DNA from: Amaranthus tricolor
Taxonomy: Eukaryota; Streptophyta; Magnoliopsida; Caryophyllales; Amaranthaceae
Direction: 5' to 3'
Assembly: GCF_026212465.1 (NCBI RefSeq)
Contig: NC_080062.1
Span: forward strand, 681,501 to 745,500
Length of the DNA stretch: 64,000 nucleotides
The position numbers and the translations under genes are program-made. Numbering within the stretch: position 1 is the first letter of the stretch; every line of letters starts with the position of its first letter. Below, piece after piece: positions 35,764 to 46,142 of this stretch. The notes under the pieces are model-generated. The model was given only the letters and a program-made list of their open reading frames with translations, was not told where the DNA came from and searched no databases.

Positions 35764-36207
35764 TAATACTTTTATAAAAAATTATAAAAAAATATAATAA
35801 AAAAGTATATATTAAGGCGAATCTAAAAAGATTTCACATGGATATATTTTATTTTATAAATACGTTTCTAAAACATTAATCAAATTTCTCATTCTTAAAG
35901 GTGAAATATTTCAAAAAAAAACATTAGAAAACAAAGGAAGTATAATACTATAAATGTATGTGGATCAGTACAATCAAAATAATCTAACCGTAAAACCATC
36001 TAATTTAAAAATATGTATAAAAAGAAATACTATTATATCAATAACTTTTCAATTTAATTTATTGCACTTAGGTTCAACTATTAAGGACAATACATACCTC
36101 ACATATCTTATCCTTACTTTATTGTGGACCCTCTATACAATAAATATGCATGTTACATTTTTATTCCTCCAATAAAGTAGTACGGATAACTATTCATAAT
36201 TTCAATA
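35764..36207 (+). repeat. Third copy of type B upstream region, left part
   Basis: Matches 29465-29870 and 32770-33215 closely, including CAACTATTAAGGACAATACA and GTGGACCCTC. It is cut at 36207 by a Mutator-like element and resumes at 37583. The frame at 35954-36175 lies in this promoter sequence and is not a gene. Confidence 0.8.
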
Positions 36208-36496
36208 CCCATTTCTTATTTGTCGCCACCAATTTCATTTTATCGCCACCCCTTGAATGAAATTACGACTTTACCCCTGAAATTTAAAAAATTACGAAAA
36301 TGCCACTAAGCTTATAACTTATATAAAAACACTTCAAATCCACTCAATAACACTTTCATCACTTCCATAAAATCAAATTCTTCACATAAAATTAAGCGGA
36401 GCTAAAACTTTGGAATCGAAATCGTCAAAAAAAATTCGAGGTAAGTTTTTTTAAATCAATCGAAGCAAAAAAAAAAAAAAAAAAAATTTTCGATTC

Positions 36497-36552
36497 GGCC
36501 CAGTCGCACAAAACGTGCGACTGTACAGTCGCACGTTTTGTGCGACTGGGCC
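36497..36552. repeat. Perfect 56-bp palindrome 1
   Basis: Arms of 28 bases meet at CTGT/ACAG without a loop. Each arm contains GTCGCACAAAACGTGCGAC. Outside, an A run and a T run extend the symmetry. Confidence 0.95.
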
Positions 36553-36557
36553 AAAAC

Positions 36558-36597
<40 letters not shown>

Positions 36598-36717
36598 GAA
36601 AGAGTTTGTTGTTAGTTAATGTTATTTAGTAAATGTTGTAATAATATGTATTATGATAATGTTGTTGTAAGAAATAGTTATTGATTTACGTATTCGAAAA
36701 AGAAAAAAAAAAAAAAC

Positions 36718-36811
36718 AAATTAAAACCGGTCGCACGAACCGGTCGCACAAAATGTGCGACTGTACAGTCGCACATTTTGTGCGACCGGTTCGTGCGACC
36801 GGTTTTAATTT
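36718..36811. repeat. Perfect 94-bp palindrome 2
   Basis: Arms of 47 bases with the same core (GTCGCACAAAATGTGCGAC) plus an outer CCGGTCGCACGAACCGGTC, meeting at CTGT/ACAG. Cruciform-capable. Confidence 0.95.
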
Positions 36812-37185
36812 TTTTTTTTTTTTATTGTAATGAATTTGTTTAGTGTAATTAATTTATTAAATTTGAGACTCATTATAATAAAAATTAATAATTATTATAA
36901 TAATTATGATAATGTAATAAATGAGACTCATCCATCGAAAACTAATTAATACCCTTTATTGGAACTTAAATTTCTGGGATACTATTGGAACTGAAGAGAC
37001 TTCTTGGGAGATGAGGCCTAATACAAGTAAACTTTCCATATCCACTTTTAATAAATGAGACTCATCCATCGAAAACTAATTATTATAACTCTTGGAAAAT
37101 GCAGAATAATAATTATGACATTAATACAGGTTTAATAATAATAATAATAATAAAGAAAAAAAAATTAAAAAAAAAAAATATATAA

Positions 37186-37242
37186 GTCGCACAAAATGTG
37201 CGACTGTGTTGTGCGACTGTCAGTCGCACGTTTTGTGCGACT
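37186..37242. repeat. Imperfect palindrome 3
   Basis: The same GTCGCACAAAATGTGCGAC core on the left and GTCGCACGTTTTGTGCGAC on the right, with an 18-base interrupted centre. It is a decayed or variant member of the series. Confidence 0.9.
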
Positions 37243-37302
37243 GGTATTTTTTTTTTTTTTTTTTTTAATTTTTATTATTAATTTTATTATTATAATTAAA
37301 AA

Positions 37303-37335
<33 letters not shown>

Positions 37336-37390
37336 AACCGTAATAATAATAACCGTTATAATAATAATAACAACCGTAATAATAATAGCC

Positions 37391-37423
<33 letters not shown>

Positions 37424-37610
37424 TAAATAAAAATAATTAAAAAAAATTAAAAAAAATGAAAATGAAAAGTTATTAACTCAATGGCAAATTTGTAAATTTT
37501 TAAAAATCAGGGGCAAATTCGTAATTTCATTAAGAGGGGGGTGGCGATAAAATGAAAAGGGTGGCGACAAATAATAATACCCTTTCAATATATATATTAA
37601 TTTCATTTGC

Positions 37611-37617
37611 TATATAA
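37611..37617 (+). promoter_or_regulatory. TATA box, chimeric peptide gene
   Basis: TATATAA in a type B promoter context, 76 bases before the ATG of a type A coding sequence. Confidence 0.7.
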
Positions 37618-37686
37618 GTTTGAGATATAAATTCCATTCAATACCCAATCCCCAATCCCCATCAATTATTTAAAAAAAAAAACACT

Positions 37687-37908
37687 ATGAAAAATAACAA
37701 GAATATAGTTTTGCACCTTTTTCTTGTATTTATGCTGCTAATATTCAGCTTTAATGAATATGCTTCTGCTCAATGCATCACACACAGAAATAATGTACAA
37801 ACTCCACTACCATTTTGCGCGGGAGGTACGTATTGTAGTTGCTTATGTAGGGCCACCAAAGGAAGGTGTATGCCGTATAATAAATGTGTCCGCACTACTA
37901 CATTATGA
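37687..37908 (+). CDS. Secreted cysteine-rich peptide (type A, copy 2; chimeric)
   Basis: A 73-residue precursor. The signal peptide equals that of 28646 apart from one deleted residue. The mature peptide keeps the six family cysteines but adds a seventh (TYCSCLC in place of MYGNCLC). GRCMPYNKC keeps the gamma-core rule. The 5' leader and promoter are of type B (AATCCCC repeats, GTTTGAGATATA), while coding sequence and 3' flank are of type A, so a recombination point lies close to the ATG. The upstream promoter is interrupted by the Mutator-like element, whose right end is about 100 bases before the ATG. Expression may therefore differ from the sisters. Confidence 0.8.
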   Translation: MKNNKNIVLHLFLVFMLLIFSFNEYASAQCITHRNNVQTPLPFCAGGTYCSCLCRATKGRCMPYNKCVRTTTL

Positions 37909-38454
37909 CGTATATTTTTAGTTTTTACGATGATTAAATTATGTATATTCGCTTTTTTCAAATTATATATAAAAGTCTAATAATAATTAATTAAAATTAA
38001 TTGATGAATTAAGAAAATTGTATGTTATTAGCGAAATTGTTGTTTTATTTTAGTTATATATTTATATATCTTTGTGTATGTTTAAATTTTAGATTGAAAT
38101 TAATTGTACATTAATGTAATTAATGGTTATTAATGTAATTAATGGTTGTACACCAAATAAATATAAAGTGTCTTGAGTACAAATTCTCATGGACTACTTT
38201 GCTCTTTCTTTTTTTTTTATTGCAATATGTTTTGGAGTTTTGGCCTTACATAATTTGTTTTTATATCAAAAAATTGATGGTAATATTCATACATGTAGAA
38301 TCTTTAAAATGTGAAACAATTACATTGATAAAAATACTTGTTTACTACATCACTCACTAATCTGTATATATATACTTGTTTCTTCCCGTGTTTGCGAAGT
38401 TCAATGCGTTTATAAGATCGAATTAAACATAATTAAAAATACAATAATATGATA

Positions 38455-38728
38455 CTCCCTCCGAACCAATTTAGTTGTCCCATTTTCTTATTTGGCAAAG
38501 TCTTTTTAGTTGTCCCATTTCTATTTTTGTCAATCTTTTTTTACCTAAATATCCTTAGTTCACACAAGTAATTACGAATATACCCCCATATACCTTACTT
38601 ATCCAACTACCCTTCACTACTTACCCTTCACTACTTACCCTTTACTACTTACCCTTTTTAATGGACCCCACACCATCCTTAATAACCGTGCCCAAGTAAA
38701 TGGGACATCTAAATTGGTTCGGAGGGAG
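38455..38728. mobile_element. Stowaway MITE with visible empty site
   Basis: Tips CTCCCTCCGAACCAATTTAG and complement, TA on both sides. The sister segment at about 50355 reads ATGATATTATG without the element, so the insertion came after the duplication. Confidence 0.92.
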
Positions 38729-39080
38729 TATTATATTGATATGTGTGGAGAGACGAATAAAAGAACAATGTAAAATTATTCTATAAAGCATAAAAAAAAT
38801 GGAGGAAATATGCAATATAGAAGTATAATCACGTCTCTTCTTACTATAGGCTACAAGTGTGCAACATGCAATACAAGTCTTCCGTATATTTGAAGTATAT
38901 AATCCCACTTTAAACGTTAGATGAATGAGATTCTAATCCTTAACATGACCTTTTAAAGTCATATCAAGTACTTAATTTATTCAAAAGTTTAATTAGATGA
39001 TTAAGTAATTATTTAAAATTGCAAATACAATTTTAAATTCGGAATAATAGCACTATACTACTTTTATGTACTTATTTTTG

Positions 39081-39083
<3 letters not shown>

Positions 39084-39162
<79 letters not shown>
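39084..39162. repeat. (AT)n microsatellite
   Basis: About 79 bases of AT repeat, located in the former intron of the malectin-like gene. The sister array at 50778 is longer. Confidence 0.95.
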
Positions 39163-39164
<2 letters not shown>

Positions 39165-39415
39165 ATTATATTGAGTTGTACCTTAGCTTGTGTTGAACAC
39201 ATGTAACTTTGCTACTGTATTTGGTTTCATTCGTCTCTTTCTTTGCAGTGCTCTTTTTATTTGAGCGTCGCTTTGACTGTATCCCTCTTGCCCTGTCTTC
39301 AGATGGGTGTTAGGTATGATTTGTCAGTCACGAACCCACAAACCAAGTCCTAAGCGGAATCTATCGTATATGATGGTAAATTGATTAATTTTATTTTTAT
39401 GTTGTACATGATCAG

Positions 39416-42018
39416 TTATGGTCTAAACTACATAGTGTCTTACGACGACGATACCACAATCAATTATACAGTTGCAGAGTTAGTGTACTTGACAATGAGG
39501 GAGATGGGACCATATGTTGGAGAATTGAAGAAAAACCAAAATTTGACATGGTTGTTCGAGATCGATGTTGGATTTAATTATCTTGTGAGGCTCCATTTTT
39601 GCGAGTTAGATTCCACAATCAACAACACTGGCCAAAGTGTTTTCGACGTTAGTATCAACAATCAAATGGGTGCACATGATATTGATGTTTTTGCGATAAC
39701 TGGTGGCATTTTCATTCCAATGTATCAAGATTTCGTTACGCTCTTTGAAGGTAGTGGTACCAACAAAGCTAGTGTCGAAACCAGAGGTCTTCTTTCAGTG
39801 AGACTTACTCCCAACCCTAACGCAACGTAAGTTAATCATTGTTTTTTATGGGTAAGAAATCGAGAATCCGGCCCCTGCGTGAGGAGGCTAGGAGTCAAGC
39901 ATTGATTTTCCCTGGGTTAAAAATTAAACGCCTATCACAAGAATGAATGGAAAGACTTTCTACAATTCATTTGCATATATTTTAACCAAGTCAAACTCGC
40001 CGTGTGTTTTTTTAATCTTTTGACCCAAAAACTTACATTTTTAGCCAATATGGGCTTAAAATCGCTATTTAAGATAGCAATTTTACGTGAAGTTTACTTT
40101 TCCAACTGTTTTTACCTGAAGCCCATTTCTCTATTTTTTTAAAAATAAAAAAATTTCTTTTTTTTAGTTTGTTTATTTTTCTTGACACATTTTATTTTAT
40201 GGAAGTGGTCCCACCCTGGAAAATTTTTTCATATACAAATTTTTCCTTACTTTAAATTTAATCCAGATTTATGCAATATAAATGATTTTACAATTTCTTA
40301 GTCTTTGTATTATATATGATTCATTATTGCAATTTCAAAAGAGCATAGAGTAATTATTTGTTTGATAGCAAGAATATTTTCCTTCTAAAAATACTTTATT
40401 TAATGACTTTTTCAAATTTGCATTGAAATTGAAACTTTTGTCTTGTTTTTCTAGATATGGCGAGCTTTTGCTCAATGGATTGGAGATTTTCAAGTTGAAC
40501 TCTTCAAATAGTTCTCTTGCCGCACCAAATCCTAATATCCCTATGAATTTAACATCTTTACAAGGTAATAATCGATCGTCGAATAGTTCTCATCATTTAA
40601 TACCGATTATCGGAGGAATCCTTGGTGCTATTCTAGTAGTCGCACTCATATCATCAATATATTTCATAATCATTTTCCGAAGAAAAAAGGAGAAACAAAA
40701 ATTCATGTAAACAATGAGCAAAGATGATACTAGCAAGCTTAAGTGGATTTCGCCGTTGGATGATTCTGGATCTAATGCAACTACCGCTAGTGTGATTTCT
40801 TTTCTGCTGTCCAATCTTTGTCGACGTTTTTCATTTGCGCAAGTTAGGGTTGCTACGAACGATTTCGACGACGATTTGATCATAGGAACCGGTGGGTTCG
40901 GTAAAGTTTACAAGGGTTCAATAGATGATGGAGCCACTATTGTGGCCATAAAACGTCTTACGACAACATCGAAGCAAGGCGCTCGAGAGTTTGTAACAGA
41001 AATCGAGATGCTATCGAGACTACGTCACGTACATTTGCTGTCCTTAATCGGATATTGTGACGAACACGGTGAAATGATCATAGTTTACGAGTAAATGCCA
41101 CGTGGCACTCTTCGAGATCACTTGTTGTACAAGAATCCCGAGAGAAGTGAGAACCATACACCATTGTCGTGGAAGCAACGACTTATGATTTGTCTTGGAT
41201 CAGCTCGCGGTTTGCACTATCTTCATGCAGGTGCTAAATAATTGATTATTCATCAAGATGTCAAGTCTACGAATATTCTTCTTGATGATAAGTGGACGGC
41301 CAAAGTCTCAGACTCTGGCCTTTCAAAGGTAGGACCCACTCCTGGTGATATGGGTCCTACCCATGTTAGTACCGTTGTTAAAGGTACTGTTGGATATTTA
41401 GATCCAGAGTAATATCGACGTCAACAATTGACAGAGAAATCAGATGTATACTCCTTCGGAGTTTTGTTGTTCGAGGTTTTATGTGCTCGATTTGCAATGA
41501 ACCCTAATCTACCCAAGCAACAAGTGAACTTAGCCGTGTGGGCTCGTTATAACTACAAAAATAAAACCCTCCACACAATTGTCGATCCAAATCTAACAGG
41601 GAAAATTGCACCCGAATGTTTAAGAAAATTTGGAGAAGTGGCCGAAATGTGTATACGAGAACATTGAAGTGATCGTCCTTCGATGGGGGACGTAGTTTGG
41701 GGCATTGAATTTGCCTTACAACTACAAGAAACCGCGGAGAAAATTATGCAAAATAATTTAAGTGATGATCCTCAAGGAGAAATTTTAGATTCTACGATGA
41801 GTTTTAAACTTGATGGGGCAAATGTATTAGGTTCAATGTATATTGATGATGAATCGACCACATTAAATGATGATTTTTCTGATACTAAGATGGTTGATAT
41901 GGGCACAAAAAAGTTATTGGATAGTAGAACTACTACATTTAATTCATCAGAATCACCCATAATTGATATGAAGTCTGGTTTGGTTTTTTCTGAGATTATC
42001 GACCCAAAAGCCAGATGA
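39416..42018 (+). pseudogene. Malectin-like receptor kinase (CrRLK1L type), 5'-truncated
   Basis: Exon 2 (39416-39826) encodes the second half of the malectin-like ectodomain (ELVYLTMREMGPYV, FNYLVRLHFCEL). Exon 3 (40455-42018) encodes the membrane segment (about 40606-40680) and a Ser/Thr kinase: [54 protein letters not shown]. The first ectodomain exon is missing. Exon 3 stays in one frame but has in-frame stops at 40708, 41092, 41239, 41410 and 41665. Three of these fall at positions where the family has Tyr (YEYMP, KYTIIH, PEYYRR) and one at a Gly (HGSDRP). HRD is HQD and DFG is DSG. It cannot make a working kinase. Confidence 0.9.
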
Positions 42019-42407
42019 CGCGTACAAATTGTTGTATGAGACGATTTCTCTATAAAATGTGTTTCATACGACATGAGAATATAAGATTTTTATTTCTCTT
42101 ACAAGAGTATCTAAAAGAAATAAGAATATATATTTTTTTTTGTAAATTTTTTTTTGAGGATAATATATAAAACTGTTAATTTGTTAATTAGTATTATATT
42201 TTGAATATTTCAAGGTACGGTTGTGTTTTTAATATGAATAATTATATCATAAAAATATAAGATGCATAAGTGCCGTGTTAGTCCATTTCATTTTTTTGTT
42301 TTTTTTTTAAGAAAATCTAATAATTTATTGATAAAAATATCATACGACATCTACAACAGAGTAACAATCGATCAAATACATAACAATTTTAATCAAACAA
42401 AATTTTA
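42019..42407. other. 3' flank of receptor pseudogene, no gene seen
   Basis: AT-rich, no coding signal. Confidence 0.5.
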
Positions 42408-42665
42408 CTTCCTCCTACTCTTCCTACTTGTCCCAATTACTTTTTGGTTACTATTCACTAATCACTCTTAATTTGTATTTTATTCTTAATCTATAACTTA
42501 AAATATAGTCAAACGGGATTTTATTTCTTCTTCTCAATACAATGATTATTAATATCAACTTTTCATAATTTTTCATTATGCACAATTAAAGATATTAAAA
42601 GTTAAAATGTTGCCTCGACAAGTGTAAAAAACGTAAATGGGACAAGTAGGCTGAATATGAGGGAA
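42408..42665. mobile_element. Stowaway-like MITE, degenerate
   Basis: Left CTTCCTCCTACTCTTCCTAC and right the complement of TTCCCTCATATTCAGCCTAC, with shared inner ACTTGTCCCA, flanked by TA. Confidence 0.6.
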
Positions 42666-44391
42666 TATATAAAAAAAGTCATGATCATTGTAAAGGAGAT
42701 CCAATATTAAAGTCTTCCCTCTATCATGATCATTATAAGGTTGATAGTAACCCCAAAATTTACGATGAAGGTTAGAATTTTTTGAGAGAAAAGAAGAGAG
42801 AGAAGAGAGCAAGATTAGCAATTTATAAAAGTCTAGTTTTTTTCTACTTTGCCACATACATACATAACAAAATTCTTTTTTACTCTTCTCAAATAAAATT
42901 ATAAAATTTTATGTCAAACTTTAATTAATAATTCTCATTAATTTATATAAAAAAACATATTTATATGTAAATATTGATAAATTCGTCTCGATATATATCT
43001 TTTAAATATTATTTATTATAACTTTTAAAAATTTACAATTAAAGTTATTTAACTTTTATATTTACATTAAAATCTAAAAACAAAAATTACAAGAATAAAA
43101 GAAAATGTAGCGATAAAAGTAAGAATACTTTTGGGAGAGACTTGTATACTAAGTAGACAAATTGGACCAAGTCAATTGGTGAGTGCCAAAATGAGACTTG
43201 AGACTTGAGAGTGATAGATTGATTGATCAACCCTTAAAGTTGGGCAACTGTTTCTTGATTTTAGATTATAATTTATTGGGGCCTTCAAGTAAAATAAGAA
43301 CAAATTTATAAAGTTGTTGAATTTTCTTCTATGCTAAAAACCATTTTGATAAATTGATTGATCTTAGCTTTTGTTTTTTATTGGAAGATGGCAAATAAGG
43401 AGTCCAAGGTTGGACCTGCCTAGGCTATCAACTAATTTATTTAAATAAAAATCTATTTGTTTTGAATTCTTTGAAGTATTATAACCTTTTTTATTCTAAT
43501 GTAATAATACCTCATATGGTTTTTCACATTTTTTATACATCATTTTAATTTTTAATGTGTCGAAAAGTGTTTGTTAAAAACTATAAAAAGTTAATGATAA
43601 TAAAAATTATGGATAATAAAAATTATAAAAAATTAATATTAATAAAATTTACATTAAAACTAATCAAGTAAGATCCAACTTGAAATTTTTTTTTTAATAT
43701 ATTAAAAATAAAAATACAAGAGTAATTTTTAATTTTTAATGTAAAACATATAGAGTTAGGAGTCATATAATATACCCCAAACCAATCCTTGATTTGGCCT
43801 ATGTGCATGATTTTGTATTTACAAGACTAGGTTTTTATACGATGTAAATATTTATGGGGGGAATAAATATTAAACTAAAAGAGAGTATTATTAGAGCATA
43901 AAATAAAAATATATATAATTGTCCTCAATAGTAATAAATGGTTATAAAGCGATGGATGGAGAAAGACAAAATTGAAAAATTAATCCTTTCATTTTAAGGG
44001 TAAAACATATCGAATATTTGTCCCCAAAAAAATGATAATCTTCCATTACCCTCGTATCATATTATCATTTTTTTTATTTTCATAATTTGACTTTTTTGCT
44101 CTTCTTAAATATTCACATAAATACAAGCATGCTTTTAAAGTTAAAAATTTAGCTTCAACACCTTTTTTAATGGTGACCCTTAGCTTGATGTTAACTTTAT
44201 AAACAATAGATGTAATCTAAGTGTTATTGCAAAAGCTAAATTCTCCAAAAGGTTGCTTATCAATTGGTGAGAGAAGAATCGAACAATTTAAGTTTGGCTG
44301 AGGTAGAATGGCATAAACCCTACCGTATGTCATTAGGATCATAGTATTCAAATTATTATATTGTTAACAGTAAAAGTTTTAGTATATAGTA
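42666..44391. other. Intergenic, no gene seen
   Basis: AT-rich. At about 43190-43400 it contains a decayed copy of the segment found at 30690-30930 and 46450-46710 (GTTGAATTTTCTTCTATGCT is shared). Confidence 0.5.
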
Positions 44392-44641
44392 CTTCCTCCA
44401 TTCCACTATATTTGCTATATTTGACTTTTTATACAATTTAATGTGTTATTTTGATCATTTATATATTGAACTATACACATCTAAAAAAATAAATATTATA
44501 AAACTATGCGATTAGACGATTCAAACAAGATCTCACTTGACAATATTTTTTTTTACACATTAGCCGCAATATATAAAATAAACTTGAATGATGAATAGTG
44601 TCAAAAACGGTTATGTAACTAGTATTTCAGAACGGAGGAAG
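44392..44641. mobile_element. Stowaway-like MITE
   Basis: Tips CTTCCTCCATTCCACTATA and the complement of CTTCCTCCGTTCTGAAATAC, flanked by TA. About 250 bp. Confidence 0.65.
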
Positions 44642-44823
44642 TATTATTGTAATTAGCATCAACATATTATTAATGTTAGTAATAATATTAAGAAAAAATA
44701 ACCGTGAATAATACGAACTTTTACTGATTTTCTTGCAATAATACGAACTTTCGATTAACCCTAAATAATACCAACTTTAATATTAATTTCCCTAGAGCAT
44801 CTTTAACCTATTATTAACCTACA

Positions 44824-45372
44824 ATTGGGATTGCAAGAGGGCTTGAATACTTGCACCAAGGGTGCAACATGAGAATTTTACACTTCGACATCAAGCCCCA
44901 AAACATTCTACTAGACGAGAATTATTGCCCCAAGATATCTGATTTTGGCCTGGCTAAGATATGCCCACAAAAGGACAGCATAATATCAATGTCAGAAGCC
45001 AGAGGAACTGCAGGGTACATTGCTCCTGAGGTTTTCTTCAAAAGATTTGGCGGAGTTTCTCTTCAATCAGATGTTTATAGTTACGGAATGTTGGTTCTGG
45101 AAATGGTTGGGTGTCGAAAAAATGTTGATGCAAAAGTGGAACATAGTAGTGAGCAGTATTATCCGCATTGGATTTACAAGCAACTCGAGGAAGTTGAAGA
45201 GATCGATCAAATCGATACCACAAACAACAACGAGGGATCAATACTCAAAAGGAAGATGGTTGTAGTGAGTTTATGGTGCATACAAACCAACCCCTTGACC
45301 CGACCAAATATGACTCGAGTTGTAGAAATGCTCGAAGGAACACTCGACCTGCTACTGATTCCTCCGATTGTG
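44824..45372 (+). pseudogene. LRK10L-type kinase, partial duplicate
   Basis: Homologous to the kinase at 53944-55061 from position 54426 on, about 96 percent identical. It starts abruptly at IGIARGLEYLHQGC, so the P-loop, the catalytic Lys and all upstream parts are missing. It retains HFDIKPQNILLDE, DFGLAK, GTAGYIAPE and the C-lobe (FGGVSLQSDVYSYGMLVLEM). At about 45371 an LTR-like sequence interrupts the last 30 or so codons; the original 3' flank (TTTGATGTTCTAGTTAGA) resumes at about 46198. Non-functional as a kinase. Confidence 0.88.
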
Positions 45373-46142
45373 ACTTGAGTGTATATTTATGTGTGCATTC
45401 ATGTGGTGACTTATGGAATGGAATCCTAGGAATGTCATGAATGGATATATTAAGTGTAGTCTTAATGTTTGTGGTTTATGATGATGATTAAAGTATGGAT
45501 TAATGAGGTAATGAAATGTGATTTAATCATGGGAATTATGGGACCTAATGAAGAAGTGCTAAGGTTTAATTCAAGATTATGCAAAGTCGAGCAAAACTTT
45601 CCGAAGCTCTCCGAAGTTCCACTCGACCAGCTCGCTCGACTGAGCAAGCTCTAAGGGGGGTCGAGCGAGCAGACAAAATATAACAAGAAACTTCCTGTAA
45701 CCCGCTCGTTCAAGCTGCTCGACCGAGCGAGCCCTTGTTTTGGTCGAGCGATGTCTCTGATGCTCCTAGGATGCTGTTTTTGACTCTTCAAGTACTTGGG
45801 GCAGTTTCATTATCATTTATTCATAGCTTTAATGTACTTAGTGTTATTTAGTGTGATCTCTCATATAAATAGAGAGCTTTCATACTCACATTAAACACAT
45901 CAAACACAACCCCTAAGCCAAACACATAGCCTTTGTTTTATCTCTTATTCAATTGTAATACTTCGTTTGTAAGAGTGTTTTACACTATTGAAATAATATA
46001 AACAATCAACTACACACCACAGAGGACGTAGCCATCATTGGTTGAACCTCCTTAAATCATTGTGTCAATTTTGCAAGTTTTACATTATCAAACATTTGTT
46101 AGTTCATTGAAATTATTATCGTTCATCAAAGTTCTTAACATC
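45372..46142 (+). mobile_element. Putative LTR or LTR remnant
   Basis: Inserted in the kinase fragment. It starts TGACTTGAGTG, has repeated TCGAGCGAG-type phrases at 45590-45750, a TATA-like ATATAAATAGAGAGC at about 45874, TTGAACCTCCTTAAATC near 46044 and an end TTCTTAACA. The following TCGTATCGATTTTGGC vaguely resembles a primer-binding site. It looks like a retroelement LTR of about 770 bp. I cannot fix a target duplication. Its 3' half recurs at 30201-30522. Confidence 0.5.

Larger units (their letters stand above)
36208..37582. mobile_element. Mutator-like non-autonomous element with palindromes
   Basis: 1375 bp flanked by the 8-bp duplication TTTCAATA (36200-36207 and 37583-37590); the uninterrupted site is seen in the type B promoters. 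Long terminal inverted repeats of over 100 bp begin near TTATTTGTCGCCACC and continue through TTTTATCGCCACCCC and AATGAAATTACGA. Inside are three palindromes built from GTCGCAC/GTGCGAC, each flanked by A and T runs, and AAT/ACCGT simple repeats. There is no transposase gene. Target-duplication length and long inverted repeats point to the Mutator superfamily. Confidence 0.8.
38339..40670. repeat. Segmental duplication, partner of 50240-52420
   Basis: About 2.2 kb shared with 50240-52420 at high identity, including the AT microsatellite, an intron, exon 2, the next intron and the start of exon 3 of a malectin-like receptor gene. This copy has a Stowaway element that the partner lacks. Confidence 0.9.

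Noticed and set aside
37196..37426. Open frame in the palindrome and AAT-rich region
   Set aside because: Low-complexity translation of a palindrome, a T run and AAT repeats inside a non-autonomous element.
25999..37908. RALF or classical defensin assignment for the peptides
   Set aside because: No RALF YISY motif and wrong cysteine count and spacing for RALF; defensins need eight cysteines with a different order.
40708..41667. Stop-codon readthrough in the receptor kinase
   Set aside because: Five stops of mixed type, loss of exon 1, and changed HRD and DFG motifs make a pseudogene far more likely.
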